32,515 nt of DNA, from NCBI RefSeq assembly GCF_028689845.1, contig NZ_JAQVCH010000028.1:1-32515 (forward strand), given 5' to 3'. The notes under the pieces are model-generated. The model was given only the letters and a program-made list of their open reading frames with translations, had not been told where the DNA came from and searched no databases. The DNA is from Flavobacterium sp. (GTDB lineage: Bacteria > Bacteroidota > Bacteroidia > Flavobacteriales > Flavobacteriaceae). Shown piece by piece: positions 8,080 through 16,038 of this stretch. Numbering within the stretch: position 1 is the first letter of the stretch; each line of letters starts with the position of its first letter. A program made the position numbers and the translations under genes.

Positions 8080-9249
8080 CTAAATACTAATCACTCTAAT
8101 ACTATTCTTGACTTCCTCAGCTATTTTCCTAGCTTCAACCATATCTTCGTTTACAATCGTTACGTGCCCCATTTTTCTAAAAGGTCTAGTTTGTCTTTTT
8201 CCGTAAATGTGTGGCGTTACGCCGTCAATTGCCATTATTTTTTCTATGTTTTCATAGACCACTTGACCTTCAAAACCTTCTTCTCCAACTAAATTTACCA
8301 TAATCCCAGCCGCTTTACTAGCGGTGTTTCCTAAAGGAAGATTCAAAATAGCTCTTAAATGATTTTCAAACTGTGAGGTGTAACTTGCTTCTATAGAATA
8401 ATGTCCAGAATTGTGCGGTCTTGGTGCAACTTCATTTACTAAAATTTCATCATTCTCGGTTTGGAACATTTCAACCGCTAATAAGCCAACGTGATTGAAA
8501 CTTTCTGAAACTTTCAAGGCAATTGCAATCGCTTTTTGAACTACTTTTTCATCAATTCGAGCAGGACAAATTACATATTCTACTTGATTGGCTTCTGGAT
8601 GAAATTCCATTTCTACAACGGGATAGGTTTTTACTTCACCTGAAACAGAACGAACCACAATCACAGCTAATTCATTTTTAAACGGAATCATTTGTTCAGC
8701 AATGCATTCCACATCAGGAAGATGGATTAAATCTGAAGCTGAACGACAAATTTTTACGCCATTTCCGTCATATCCAAATTGAGCACATTTCCATACAAAA
8801 GGAAATAAAAGCGTGTCAATTGCTGTGGATTGATTGTTGATTGCAGATTTTAAATCGTTTAAATTTAAAAAACGTAAATGTTTTGAAGTAGGAATAGCTT
8901 CTTCAACATAAAAATCTTTCTGTTTTCCTTTATTCTGAATTAAACGCAAGGTTTTTGGCGATGGAAAAACAGCTAAACCTTCTGCTTCTAATTTATCTAA
9001 AGCATCAAGGTTTACATTTTCGATTTCAATAGTTAAAACGTCAACTTTTTTTCCGAAGTGATAAACTGTATCAAAGTCGAGTAAATCGCCCACTTCAAAA
9101 TAATGAGCTCCAAATTGGCTTGGTGCCAGATTACTTGGGTCTAAAACATACGTTTGAATGTCAAATTTTCTAGTATCAGCCAAAAGCATTTTACCCAATT
9201 GGCCTCCGCCTAGAATTCCTAGTTTAAAATCGGAAGAAAAATAATTCAT
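8080..9249 (-). CDS. purK: N5-carboxyaminoimidazole ribonucleotide synthase
   Basis: 389 residues, normal length. It is an ATP-grasp ligase that converts AIR, ATP and bicarbonate to N5-CAIR. The N-terminal GILGGGQLGKM (residues ~11-21) is the PurK signature that binds the AIR phosphate. The ATP-grasp core follows (KCAQFGYDGNG, then FKNELAVIVVRS), and NEVAPRPHNSGHYSIEA is the conserved metal and substrate loop. Product passes to PurE, encoded downstream. A good -33/-7 promoter lies 72-100 nt upstream. Presence of both PurK and a class I PurE means this organism uses the two-step bacterial AIR carboxylation route. Confidence 0.97.
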   Translation of the reverse strand: MNYFSSDFKLGILGGGQLGKMLLADTRKFDIQTYVLDPSNLAPSQFGAHYFEVGDLLDFDTVYHFGKKVDVLTIEIENVNLDALDKLEAEGLAVFPSPKTLRLIQNKGKQKDFYVEEAIPTSKHLRFLNLNDLKSAINNQSTAIDTLLFPFVWKCAQFGYDGNGVKICRSASDLIHLPDVECIAEQMIPFKNELAVIVVRSVSGEVKTYPVVEMEFHPEANQVEYVICPARIDEKVVQKAIAIALKVSESFNHVGLLAVEMFQTENDEILVNEVAPRPHNSGHYSIEASYTSQFENHLRAILNLPLGNTASKAAGIMVNLVGEEGFEGQVVYENIEKIMAIDGVTPHIYGKRQTRPFRKMGHVTIVNEDMVEARKIAEEVKNSIRVISI

Positions 9250-9276
9250 TTGTTGTAGTTAATGTTGTTTTAAGGT

Positions 9277-9306
9277 CAAATGCAGTCGCCTTGCTCGTGT
9301 CATTTG
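9277..9306 (-). promoter_or_regulatory. Inverted-repeat patch in purK leader
   Basis: CAAATG at 9277-9282 and its complement CATTTG at 9301-9306 flank a compositionally odd, GC-rich 18-nt core in an otherwise AT-rich leader. It lies between the purK promoter and start codon. It may be a small leader structure or a remnant of a dispersed repeat; the match to any known riboswitch is not evident. Confidence 0.3.
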
Positions 9307-9320
9307 TTGATGTGTTTAGG

Positions 9321-9351
9321 CAAAGATAAGCAACAAATTAAGGACTAACAA
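9321..9351 (-). promoter_or_regulatory. Bacteroidota-type promoter of the purK-purE run
   Basis: On the minus strand the -7 box TATCTTTG (nt 9328-9321) matches TAnnTTTG perfectly, and TTG at 9351-9349 lies 20 nt upstream, within the known -33/-7 spacing range. Predicted start of transcription is near 9314, giving a leader of about 65 nt before purK. Confidence 0.65.
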
Positions 9352-9352
9352 T

Positions 9353-9895
9353 TTATTTTAACCGCTTCAAAATATTTCGTGCAGAAGCTTGATAAGCATA
9401 CGAATGTTCAAATGCATCTTGAGTAATTATAGGTTTTAATTCTTCATAAATCCAATCATATTTTTTTCCAAAAACGAATAAAGCTTTCATCGCATATACT
9501 TTTGAGGCTACTTTTTCATCTTGAATTAAGCGGTCAATCATGTTTTCAATTAGTTGATGTTCTTGTTCTTGCGTTAGAGTTATTCCGTTTTTTCGACGAT
9601 TGCTTTTGGCTAAAAACAAACAGATTTTAGTAGCTGAACGAAGGGCAGAATCATGTGTTACATTTGGTAAAATTTCACAAAAATCAGCTAGATAAGGAGT
9701 AAATAATTTTAGTTTTTTTTCGCAAATAAATTCTAAGGCCCAAAAGGCTTTAAAATGATTTTCATCGGAAACTGAAAACGCAATATGGGTTAATTCTTTA
9801 ATTAAGTTATGTTTAATCACATAATTGCAATTGCTCATTCTCTGTTTTCGAAGAGCATTACTAGCAGTGAGTTTATGTTCTAAATCAGTTTTCAT
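9353..9895 (-). CDS. HEAT-like alpha-helical repeat protein
   Basis: About 180 residues from ATG at 9895. An in-frame TTG at 9919 would add eight residues, but a near -7 sequence (TATATTTA) lies inside that extension, so ATG is preferred. The protein is nearly all amphipathic helix with repeated units of about 35-40 residues (NHFKAFWALEFIC, SALRSATKICLFLA, SKVYAMKALFVFGKK, EHSYAYQASARNILKRL), as in HEAT/armadillo-type scaffolds. No signal peptide is present. It is read leftwards, directly upstream of the purK promoter and divergent from hpt. Its location between purK and hpt suggests a link to purine metabolism, but no catalytic residues are visible. Function unknown. Confidence 0.75.
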   Translation of the reverse strand: MKTDLEHKLTASNALRKQRMSNCNYVIKHNLIKELTHIAFSVSDENHFKAFWALEFICEKKLKLFTPYLADFCEILPNVTHDSALRSATKICLFLAKSNRRKNGITLTQEQEHQLIENMIDRLIQDEKVASKVYAMKALFVFGKKYDWIYEELKPIITQDAFEHSYAYQASARNILKRLK

Positions 9896-9959
9896 GTGGT
9901 AAATATAGCAATTTTGCAAAAAAGTTGAAATTGTTACTAAGGAATACCTAATACTTCCT

Positions 9960-9967
9960 TAAATTTG
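9960..9967 (+). promoter_or_regulatory. -7 box for hpt
   Basis: TAAATTTG matches TAnnTTTG perfectly and ends 21 nt before the hpt ATG. It overlaps the in-frame TTG at 9965, which makes that TTG an unlikely start. No well-spaced -33 TTG is evident. Confidence 0.55.
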
Positions 9968-9988
9968 CAACTTATTAAAATTCACACT

Positions 9989-10519
9989 ATGATACACCTG
10001 CACGATAAAACTTTTGAACCATTTATTTCTTCGGAAGAAATCGATTTTGCTATCTCTAATTTAGCCAAACAAATGGATGATGATTTTTTTGACGAAGTCC
10101 CCGTTTTTATTGGTGTTTTAAATGGAGCTTTTATGGTTTTGTCCGATTTAATGAAGAAATATCGCGGCATGTGTGAAGTTAATTTTGTCAAAATGTCTTC
10201 TTATGAAGGTATGAGTACCACAAATGAAGTGAAGCAATTGATTGGTTTAAATCAAAATTTAGAAGGTAGAACGGTGGTTATTGTAGAAGATATCGTCGAT
10301 ACGGGAAACACCATTGAAGAATTAAAAAATATTTTTAAAGAACATAATCTAAAACATTTAAAAATCGCAACGTTATTTTTAAAGCCTGATGCCTACAAAA
10401 AGGAAATAAAAATCGATTACGTAGGTATCCGTATTCCGGACAAATTCATCGTCGGATTTGGCTTAGACTATGATGGATTAGGTCGAAATTTACCAGACGT
10501 TTATCAATTAGCAGAATAA
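9989..10519 (+). CDS. hpt: Hypoxanthine phosphoribosyltransferase
   Basis: 176 residues from ATG at 9989, the usual length. It salvages hypoxanthine (and probably guanine) to IMP or GMP using PRPP, in the cytoplasm. The PRPP-binding signature VVIVEDIVDTGNT is at residues 96-108 with the acidic pair E100-D101 and the phosphate loop DTGNT. The flexible-loop region SSYEGM is at 70-75 and the purine-recognition segment (KIDYVGIRIPDKFIVGFGLDYD) lies near the C-terminus. An in-frame TTG at 9965 would add eight residues, but it sits inside the predicted -7 box. adk follows 35 nt downstream on the same strand, so the pair is probably co-transcribed. Confidence 0.96.
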   Translation: MIHLHDKTFEPFISSEEIDFAISNLAKQMDDDFFDEVPVFIGVLNGAFMVLSDLMKKYRGMCEVNFVKMSSYEGMSTTNEVKQLIGLNQNLEGRTVVIVEDIVDTGNTIEELKNIFKEHNLKHLKIATLFLKPDAYKKEIKIDYVGIRIPDKFIVGFGLDYDGLGRNLPDVYQLAE

Positions 10520-10554
10520 ATTGTTTTGAATAACTAGAATTTAAAATTAACAAA

Positions 10555-11130
10555 ATGATCAATATCGTTTTATTCGGAAAACCTGGAGCTGGAAAAGGAA
10601 CACAAGCAGAATTTTTAAAAGTAAAATATAACTTGACCCATTTATCTACAGGTGATATTTTTAGATATAATATTAAAAATGATACGGATTTAGGAAAACT
10701 AGCCAAAACCTTTATGGATAAAGGCGATTTAGTTCCTGATGAAGTCACTATAAAAATGTTGCAAAGCGAAGTAGATAAAAACCCAAATTCGGCGGGTTTT
10801 TTATTTGATGGATTTCCAAGAACAATTGCACAAGCAGAAGCTCTAGATGCTTTTTTACAAACAAAAAATCAAAGTATAACGGCAACAGTTGCATTGGAAG
10901 CGGATGATACTATTCTTGTAAAAAGAATATTAGACCGAGGAAAAACTTCTGGAAGACCGGATGATCAAGACGAAGAAAAAATTAGAAATCGATACATTGA
11001 ATACAATCAAAAAACGGCACCTTTAATGGATTTTTACCAAAAACAAGGTAAATTTCACGTGGTGAACGGCATAGGTTCTATAGCAGAAGTAACCGAAAGA
11101 TTAAACCAAGTATTTGACCAATTGAAATAA
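10555..11130 (+). CDS. adk: Adenylate kinase
   Basis: 191 residues. It catalyses ATP + AMP = 2 ADP, balancing the adenylate pool. The P-loop GKPGAGKGT is at residues 8-16. The AMP-binding part includes HLSTGDIFR (~34-42) and DGFPRTIAQAEALD. The LID region (DRGKTSGRPDDQDE) is the short form, without the zinc-binding cysteines of long adenylate kinases. It lies 35 nt after hpt and is followed by a probable terminator, giving a two-gene purine salvage/energy unit. Confidence 0.97.
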   Translation: MINIVLFGKPGAGKGTQAEFLKVKYNLTHLSTGDIFRYNIKNDTDLGKLAKTFMDKGDLVPDEVTIKMLQSEVDKNPNSAGFLFDGFPRTIAQAEALDAFLQTKNQSITATVALEADDTILVKRILDRGKTSGRPDDQDEEKIRNRYIEYNQKTAPLMDFYQKQGKFHVVNGIGSIAEVTERLNQVFDQLK

Positions 11131-11192
11131 ACCAACGTAGAGAAAAACCAACTCTTCTAGTTTTATTTTTTGATATTTATTAGAAATTAAAA

Positions 11193-11231
11193 GGAGCTAC
11201 AACCAAAAAAAGGAAATGTTGCTCTTTTTTT
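11193..11231 (+). terminator. Probable intrinsic terminator after adk
   Basis: GAG(CTA)CAAC at 11194 onward can pair with GTTG-CTC ending at 11224, with a small bulge, followed by seven T residues. The stem is imperfect, so confidence is moderate. Confidence 0.55.
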
Positions 11232-11245
11232 GCTAAAAACAGAAA

Positions 11246-12520
11246 ATGGGAATCATCATTATATTACTATTAATTTTGCTAAATGGCGTTTTTTCGATGT
11301 CGGAAATTGCCTTGATTTCTGCACGCAAAAACCGCTTAGAAACCGCAGCAAAAAAAGGAAATTTAAATGCAAAAGCAGCTTTAGAATTAGCGAGTTCTCC
11401 TAATAAATTTTTGTCTACGGTCCAAATTGGTATTACGTTAATTGGTATATTAACTGGGATTTATTCTGGCGAAAAAATCACACAAGATGTTCAGGATTTT
11501 GTGGCACAATTTGAATTACTTCAACCATATGCCAATCCGATTGCAGTTGGAATTGTTGTGGTAGTTTTAACTTTTTTCTCTTTGGTTTTAGGAGAATTAG
11601 TTCCGAAAAGAATCGGGCTCACTTATCCAGAAACAATTGCAAAAACCTTTGCAGTTCCAATGAAAATAATTTCCAAAATAACGGCTCCTTTTATTTGGTT
11701 ACTAACAATTTCTACCGAGTTTATTTTAGAGGTTTTTAAAATTAAACCTACTGCAGATGGTAAAGTTACTGAAGAAGAAATTAAAGCCATTATTAAAGAA
11801 GGCACCGAAGTAGGCGAAGTGCAAGCAATTGAACAAGATATTGTAGAACGTGTTTTTCATATTGGTGATAGAAAAGTAAACTCGCTAATGACCCATAGAA
11901 AAGCGGTCGATTATCTCTCTATTGACGATTCAGTACAAGAATTAAAATCAAAAGTGCTACATGATTTACATTCTTTTTATCCCGTTTGCCACAATAATTT
12001 AGATGATATAATTGGTGTTGTTTCAATCAAAGATTTATTTACTTATTTTGAAAAAGAGACAATCAATTTAAAATCAATTACAAAAGAGCCAGTCTATTTA
12101 ATTGAATATACATCCGCTTATAAAGCATTAGAAATATTTAAAAAGTCTAAAATTCATTACGCTTTCATAGTGGATGAACATGGTGTTTTTCAAGGAGTTA
12201 TTACGTTAAATGATATTTTAGAAGCGCTTGTAGGTGATGCATCCGAATTCTATGAGGAAGAATTTCAATTAGTCGCCCGTGAAGATGGAAGTTGGCTAGT
12301 TGATGGTCATTATTCGCTACATGATTTTTTAACCTATTTTGACATGGATGAACACATCAATGATTATGAAGTAACCACCGTGAGCGGATTTGTATTTACT
12401 GAGTTAGGAAACATTCCAAAGCAAGGCCAAAAATTCATTTGGAATAAATTAGAATTTGAAATAATTGATATGGATGGCGTGAAAATTGATAAAATCTTAA
12501 TTAAGAATTTAAAAGAATAA
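11246..12520 (+). CDS. CNNM/CorC-like membrane protein with CBS pair (hemolysin-family, possible ion transporter)
   Basis: 424 residues. Residues ~1-165 are a DUF21/CNNM transmembrane domain with four hydrophobic segments, including the GELVPKRIG motif near 115-122. Residues ~200-325 are two CBS motifs, and the C-terminal ~85 residues are a CorC_HlyC-type domain with the VDGHYSLHDFLTYF pattern. Family members are linked to magnesium or cobalt efflux and divalent-ion homeostasis in the inner membrane. The old name hemolysin is misleading. It stands alone between the adk terminator and obgE, about 70 nt from the latter. Substrate cannot be read from the sequence. Confidence 0.9.
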   Translation: MGIIIILLLILLNGVFSMSEIALISARKNRLETAAKKGNLNAKAALELASSPNKFLSTVQIGITLIGILTGIYSGEKITQDVQDFVAQFELLQPYANPIAVGIVVVVLTFFSLVLGELVPKRIGLTYPETIAKTFAVPMKIISKITAPFIWLLTISTEFILEVFKIKPTADGKVTEEEIKAIIKEGTEVGEVQAIEQDIVERVFHIGDRKVNSLMTHRKAVDYLSIDDSVQELKSKVLHDLHSFYPVCHNNLDDIIGVVSIKDLFTYFEKETINLKSITKEPVYLIEYTSAYKALEIFKKSKIHYAFIVDEHGVFQGVITLNDILEALVGDASEFYEEEFQLVAREDGSWLVDGHYSLHDFLTYFDMDEHINDYEVTTVSGFVFTELGNIPKQGQKFIWNKLEFEIIDMDGVKIDKILIKNLKE

Positions 12521-12593
12521 AAAACAGTTAGAAGTTAATTTTAAAGTACTTAACAACTTTAAATAAGTTAACTTTAAACTTTAAATAAATAAA

Positions 12594-13595
12594 ATGACAG
12601 AAGGAAATTTTGTAGATTACGTAAAAATATATGTTTCTTCCGGAAAAGGAGGAAAAGGCTCTTCGCATTTACATCGTGAAAAATTCATCGAAAAAGGTGG
12701 ACCAGACGGTGGAGATGGTGGTCGTGGCGGACATGTTTATCTTAAAGGGAATAAGAGTTTGTGGACACTTTTTCATTTAAAATTCATTAAACATATTCGC
12801 GGAGGTCATGGCGGTGATGGCGGAAGTTCTCGAAGTACCGGACACGATGGTGAAGATAAATATATCGAAGTTCCGTTGGGAACTGTAGTTAGAGACCAAG
12901 AAACAGGAGAGATTTTGTTTGAAATTACCGAACACGATGAGGTAAGAATTATCGCTAAAGGAGGAAAAGGGGGGCTTGGGAATTGGAATTTTCGCTCTTC
13001 AACCAATCAAACACCTCGTTATGCTCAACCTGGAATGCCAGTAGAAGAAGTTGATGTGATTTTAGAATTAAAAGTATTAGCCGATGTTGGTTTAGTTGGA
13101 TTTCCAAATGCGGGAAAATCTACTTTGCTTTCAGTGATGACTTCAGCTAAACCTAAAATTGCGGATTACCCATTTACGACTTTAAAACCCAATTTAGGAA
13201 TTGTGGCTTACCGCGAATTTCAATCGTTTGTAATGGCTGATATCCCAGGAATTATTGAAGGAGCAGCAGAAGGAAAAGGGCTTGGCCATTATTTTCTAAG
13301 ACATATTGAACGAAACTCAATTCTTTTGTTTTTAGTTCCAGCTGATGCCGCTGATATCAAAAAAGAATATGAAATCTTGTTGGATGAATTACGTCGCTAT
13401 AATCCTGAAATGTTAGATAAAGACAGGATTTTAGTCATTTCTAAATGCGATATGTTAGATGCCGAATTGCAAGCAGAATTAGAAAAACAAATGAAAAAAG
13501 AATTCAAAGGCGTGAAATACCATTTTATTTCTTCGGTTGCACAACAAGGCTTGCAAGAATTGAAAGATTTATTGTGGAAAATGTTGAATACCTAA
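12594..13595 (+). CDS. obgE: Ribosome-associated GTPase Obg
   Basis: 333 residues. The N-terminal Obg fold is glycine-rich ([15 protein letters not shown] from ~34). The G domain has the P-loop GFPNAGKST from residue 169, the G3 motif [12 protein letters not shown] and the G4 motif SKCD. It ends after the G domain, so the C-terminal OCT domain of Firmicutes Obg is absent, as is usual in many Gram-negatives. Role: 50S subunit maturation, coupling to growth and stress. Expected in the cytoplasm and on ribosomes. A strong terminator follows. Confidence 0.96.
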   Translation: MTEGNFVDYVKIYVSSGKGGKGSSHLHREKFIEKGGPDGGDGGRGGHVYLKGNKSLWTLFHLKFIKHIRGGHGGDGGSSRSTGHDGEDKYIEVPLGTVVRDQETGEILFEITEHDEVRIIAKGGKGGLGNWNFRSSTNQTPRYAQPGMPVEEVDVILELKVLADVGLVGFPNAGKSTLLSVMTSAKPKIADYPFTTLKPNLGIVAYREFQSFVMADIPGIIEGAAEGKGLGHYFLRHIERNSILLFLVPADAADIKKEYEILLDELRRYNPEMLDKDRILVISKCDMLDAELQAELEKQMKKEFKGVKYHFISSVAQQGLQELKDLLWKMLNT

Positions 13596-13620
13596 GTTTT
13601 TGATAACATACATTTTATCT

Positions 13621-13649
13621 AAAAGCATCCTAAAAAAGGATGCTTTTTT
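13621..13649 (+). terminator. Intrinsic terminator after obgE
   Basis: AAAAGCATCC (13621-13630) pairs perfectly with GGATGCTTTT (13638-13647), ending in a T-tract. It lies 25 nt after the stop. Confidence 0.93.
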
Positions 13650-13677
13650 GATGTAATTCTAAAATATAAGTTAAATA

Positions 13678-13706
13678 TTAGCGAGATTGATATGTTTTCT
13701 CGCTAA
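13678..13706. promoter_or_regulatory. Inverted repeat in S46 peptidase upstream region
   Basis: TTAGCGAGA (13678-13686) and TCTCGCTAA (13698-13706) form a perfect 9-bp inverted repeat with 11-nt spacing. It follows the obgE terminator and lies 58 nt before the peptidase start. Neither strand has a T-tract after it, so an operator or mRNA leader hairpin fits better than a terminator. The weak -7-like TATATTCG (13735-13742) is downstream. Confidence 0.4.
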
Positions 13707-13764
13707 AAATAAGCGTTCAAAAAACAAAATAAAGTATATTCGCAGTCAATAAATTTTACAGAAA

Positions 13765-15912
13765 ATGAAAAAAATTATTTTAAGTTTCGTGGCACTTATT
13801 GCATTTGTTCCGGCAACTGTTTTTGCTAACGAAGGAATGTGGTTTTTAATGCATATCCAACGATTAAATCAACGGGATATGCAAAAAATGGGCTTGCAAT
13901 TAACAGCCGAAGAAATTTACAGCATCAATAACGCAAGTTTAAAAGATGCGATTGTTCAATTTAACGGGGGTTGTACTGCAGAAATGATTTCCAAAGATGG
14001 GTTGGTTCTAACCAATCACCACTGCGGTTATGATGCTATTGCAGAATTATCTTCTACAGAAAGCAATTATCTTCGCGATGGCTTCTGGGCACAAAATCGA
14101 AAAGCAGAATTAAAACCTAAAAGTTTATATGTTCGATTCTTTGTAAGAATGGATGATGTAACCAAACGGATGTTAAGCGTTGTGAATGATAAAATGACAG
14201 AAGCAGAGCGTGAAGTTGCAATTAACCAAGAAACAGCAAAAATTCAAAAAGAGAATGATGAAGGCGGAAAATATACCGTTTCTGTTCGTCCGTTTTTTCA
14301 AGGAAATGAGTATTACTATTTTGTTTACCAAGACTATAAAGATGTACGTTTAGTTGGAACACCAACTGAAAGTATTGGTAAATTCGGTGGAGATACAGAC
14401 AACTGGGAATGGCCACGTCACACTGGAGATTTCTCTCTTTTTAGAGTTTATGCAGATGCAGAAGGTAATCCAGCGGAATATTCAGAAAATAATGTGCCTT
14501 TAAATCCAAAACATCACTTGCCAATTAGTTTAAAAGGAGTGCAAGAAAATGATTTTGCAATGATTCTAGGTTACCCAGGTCGTACAAATCGTTGGATGCC
14601 TGCAAGTGGAATTGAGCAAAACGTAAAGTATGCTTATCCTGCTTGGGTTGAAGGTTCAAAAATGGGGATGGACAAAATGAAAGTCTATATGGACAAAGAC
14701 GATGCCGTTCGATTGATGTATGCTTCAAAATATGCTGGTGTTGCTAACTATTGGAAAAATCGTCAAGGAATGATTGATGCACTAAGTAAGTTTAAAACTG
14801 CAGATTCAAAACGTAAAAACGAAGCGAAGTTTAATACATGGGCAAATAAATCAGAAAACAAAGCAAAATATGGTGAAGTAGTTGCTACTATCAACAACTA
14901 TTATGCAATGACAAATGATAAATCACGTCATGATAATTATTTGCAACAATTGCTTAGAACGAGTGCTTATGGAACAATTTCTAGAGGTATGGGCAAGCAA
15001 TTAGAGAATTATGCAAAAGCAGATGAAACGAAAAGAGCTCAGATGAAACCAGGACTTCAAGAAATGGTTGACGGTTTTTTCGCTGAAATATATTTACCAT
15101 TAGAAAAAGATGTCTTAGCAGGTCAACTAGGTTTATATTACACAAAAGCAGGTTATAAAATGGCTCCTATTGTAGAAGAAATTGCCAAAGAAAACAATAA
15201 AGATTTTACTAGTTACATAAACAAAACTTTTGAAACAAGTATGTTTACTTCTAAAGAAAAATTAATAAGTTTCTTAGATCAGCCTACAGAAGAAGCGATT
15301 GGCAATGATCCAATGTACAAGTTGTCAAATGATTTAATTTCGCATTTAACCACTCGTTCAGAAGAATTAATGCAAGCACAAAATGATTATTCAAAATCAT
15401 TCCGCTTATTAGTAGAAGGATTAAGAGAGTCTAAATTGAGCACTATCGAATATCCAGATGCCAATTCTACGTTACGTTTAACTTATGGAAAAGTAAAATC
15501 TTTACCAGCAGACAAGCGTAATGACGCCAAAATTAACAATTATACGACCTTAAATGGGATGGTGAAAAAGCACAAAAAGGATGATCCTGAATTTGATTTG
15601 TCACAACCCCTAATCGATTTGTATAACAAAAAAGATTTTGGTCAATATGCAGATAAAGACGGTTCTTTACATGTTAACTTCTTGACAGATAATGACATTA
15701 CGGGCGGAAACTCTGGTTCTCCCGTTTTAAACGGAAAAGGAGAATTAATCGGTTTAGCTTTTGATGGAAATATTGAAGCAATGGCTGGTGATGTTATTTT
15801 TGATGAAAACTTGCAACGAACCATCAACGTAGATATTCGTTTTGTGTTATTCATTATTGATAAATATGCAGGGGCAAAACACATTATTGATGAGTTAACC
15901 ATCGTTAAATAA
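13765..15912 (+). CDS. S46-family dipeptidyl-peptidase, DPP7-like by specificity residue
   Basis: 715 residues, standard for S46. A Sec signal peptide (about 1-21, ending near FAN) indicates periplasmic or outer-membrane location. The chymotrypsin-like triad is visible: the His pair in TNHHCGY (residues 85-86), Asp222 in HTGDFS, and Ser650 in GGNSGSP. The residue that sets P1 preference lies 18 after the catalytic Ser. Here it is Gly668 (in AFDGN). The Porphyromonas DPP11 type has Arg there and prefers Asp/Glu, whereas the DPP7 type has Gly and prefers hydrophobic P1 residues. It releases dipeptides from peptides produced outside, supporting peptide-based nutrition common in this phylum. It is a single-gene unit with its own terminator. 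Confidence 0.95.
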   Translation: MKKIILSFVALIAFVPATVFANEGMWFLMHIQRLNQRDMQKMGLQLTAEEIYSINNASLKDAIVQFNGGCTAEMISKDGLVLTNHHCGYDAIAELSSTESNYLRDGFWAQNRKAELKPKSLYVRFFVRMDDVTKRMLSVVNDKMTEAEREVAINQETAKIQKENDEGGKYTVSVRPFFQGNEYYYFVYQDYKDVRLVGTPTESIGKFGGDTDNWEWPRHTGDFSLFRVYADAEGNPAEYSENNVPLNPKHHLPISLKGVQENDFAMILGYPGRTNRWMPASGIEQNVKYAYPAWVEGSKMGMDKMKVYMDKDDAVRLMYASKYAGVANYWKNRQGMIDALSKFKTADSKRKNEAKFNTWANKSENKAKYGEVVATINNYYAMTNDKSRHDNYLQQLLRTSAYGTISRGMGKQLENYAKADETKRAQMKPGLQEMVDGFFAEIYLPLEKDVLAGQLGLYYTKAGYKMAPIVEEIAKENNKDFTSYINKTFETSMFTSKEKLISFLDQPTEEAIGNDPMYKLSNDLISHLTTRSEELMQAQNDYSKSFRLLVEGLRESKLSTIEYPDANSTLRLTYGKVKSLPADKRNDAKINNYTTLNGMVKKHKKDDPEFDLSQPLIDLYNKKDFGQYADKDGSLHVNFLTDNDITGGNSGSPVLNGKGELIGLAFDGNIEAMAGDVIFDENLQRTINVDIRFVLFIIDKYAGAKHIIDELTIVK

Positions 15913-15933
15913 ATTTGATTCTTATTAATTCAC

Positions 15934-15968
15934 AAAAAATCTGCTTCAGCCATGAAGCAGATTTTTTT
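15934..15968 (+). terminator. Intrinsic terminator after the S46 peptidase
   Basis: AAAAATCTGCTTCA and TGAAGCAGATTTTT pair with a four-base loop (GCCA), then a T-tract. It lies 21 nt after the stop. Confidence 0.95.
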
Positions 15969-16014
15969 ATTCATAACATTCTATTAATCTTTATAATTTA
16001 TATTTCTATTTTCT

Positions 16015-16022
16015 TATTTTTG
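16015..16022 (+). promoter_or_regulatory. -7 box for TPR gene
   Basis: TATTTTTG matches TAnnTTTG perfectly and ends 16 nt before the ATG at 16039. The -33 element is not clear. The leader would be about ten nucleotides. Confidence 0.5.
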
Positions 16023-16038
16023 AAATCAAATAAAAAGA

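Noticed and set aside
10446..10748. 100-residue minus-strand ORF over hpt and adk
   Set aside because: Complement of two strongly conserved genes.
13735..13742. TATATTCG as a -7 box for the S46 peptidase
   Set aside because: One mismatch in the key TTTG part and no -33 element; too weak to list as a promoter.
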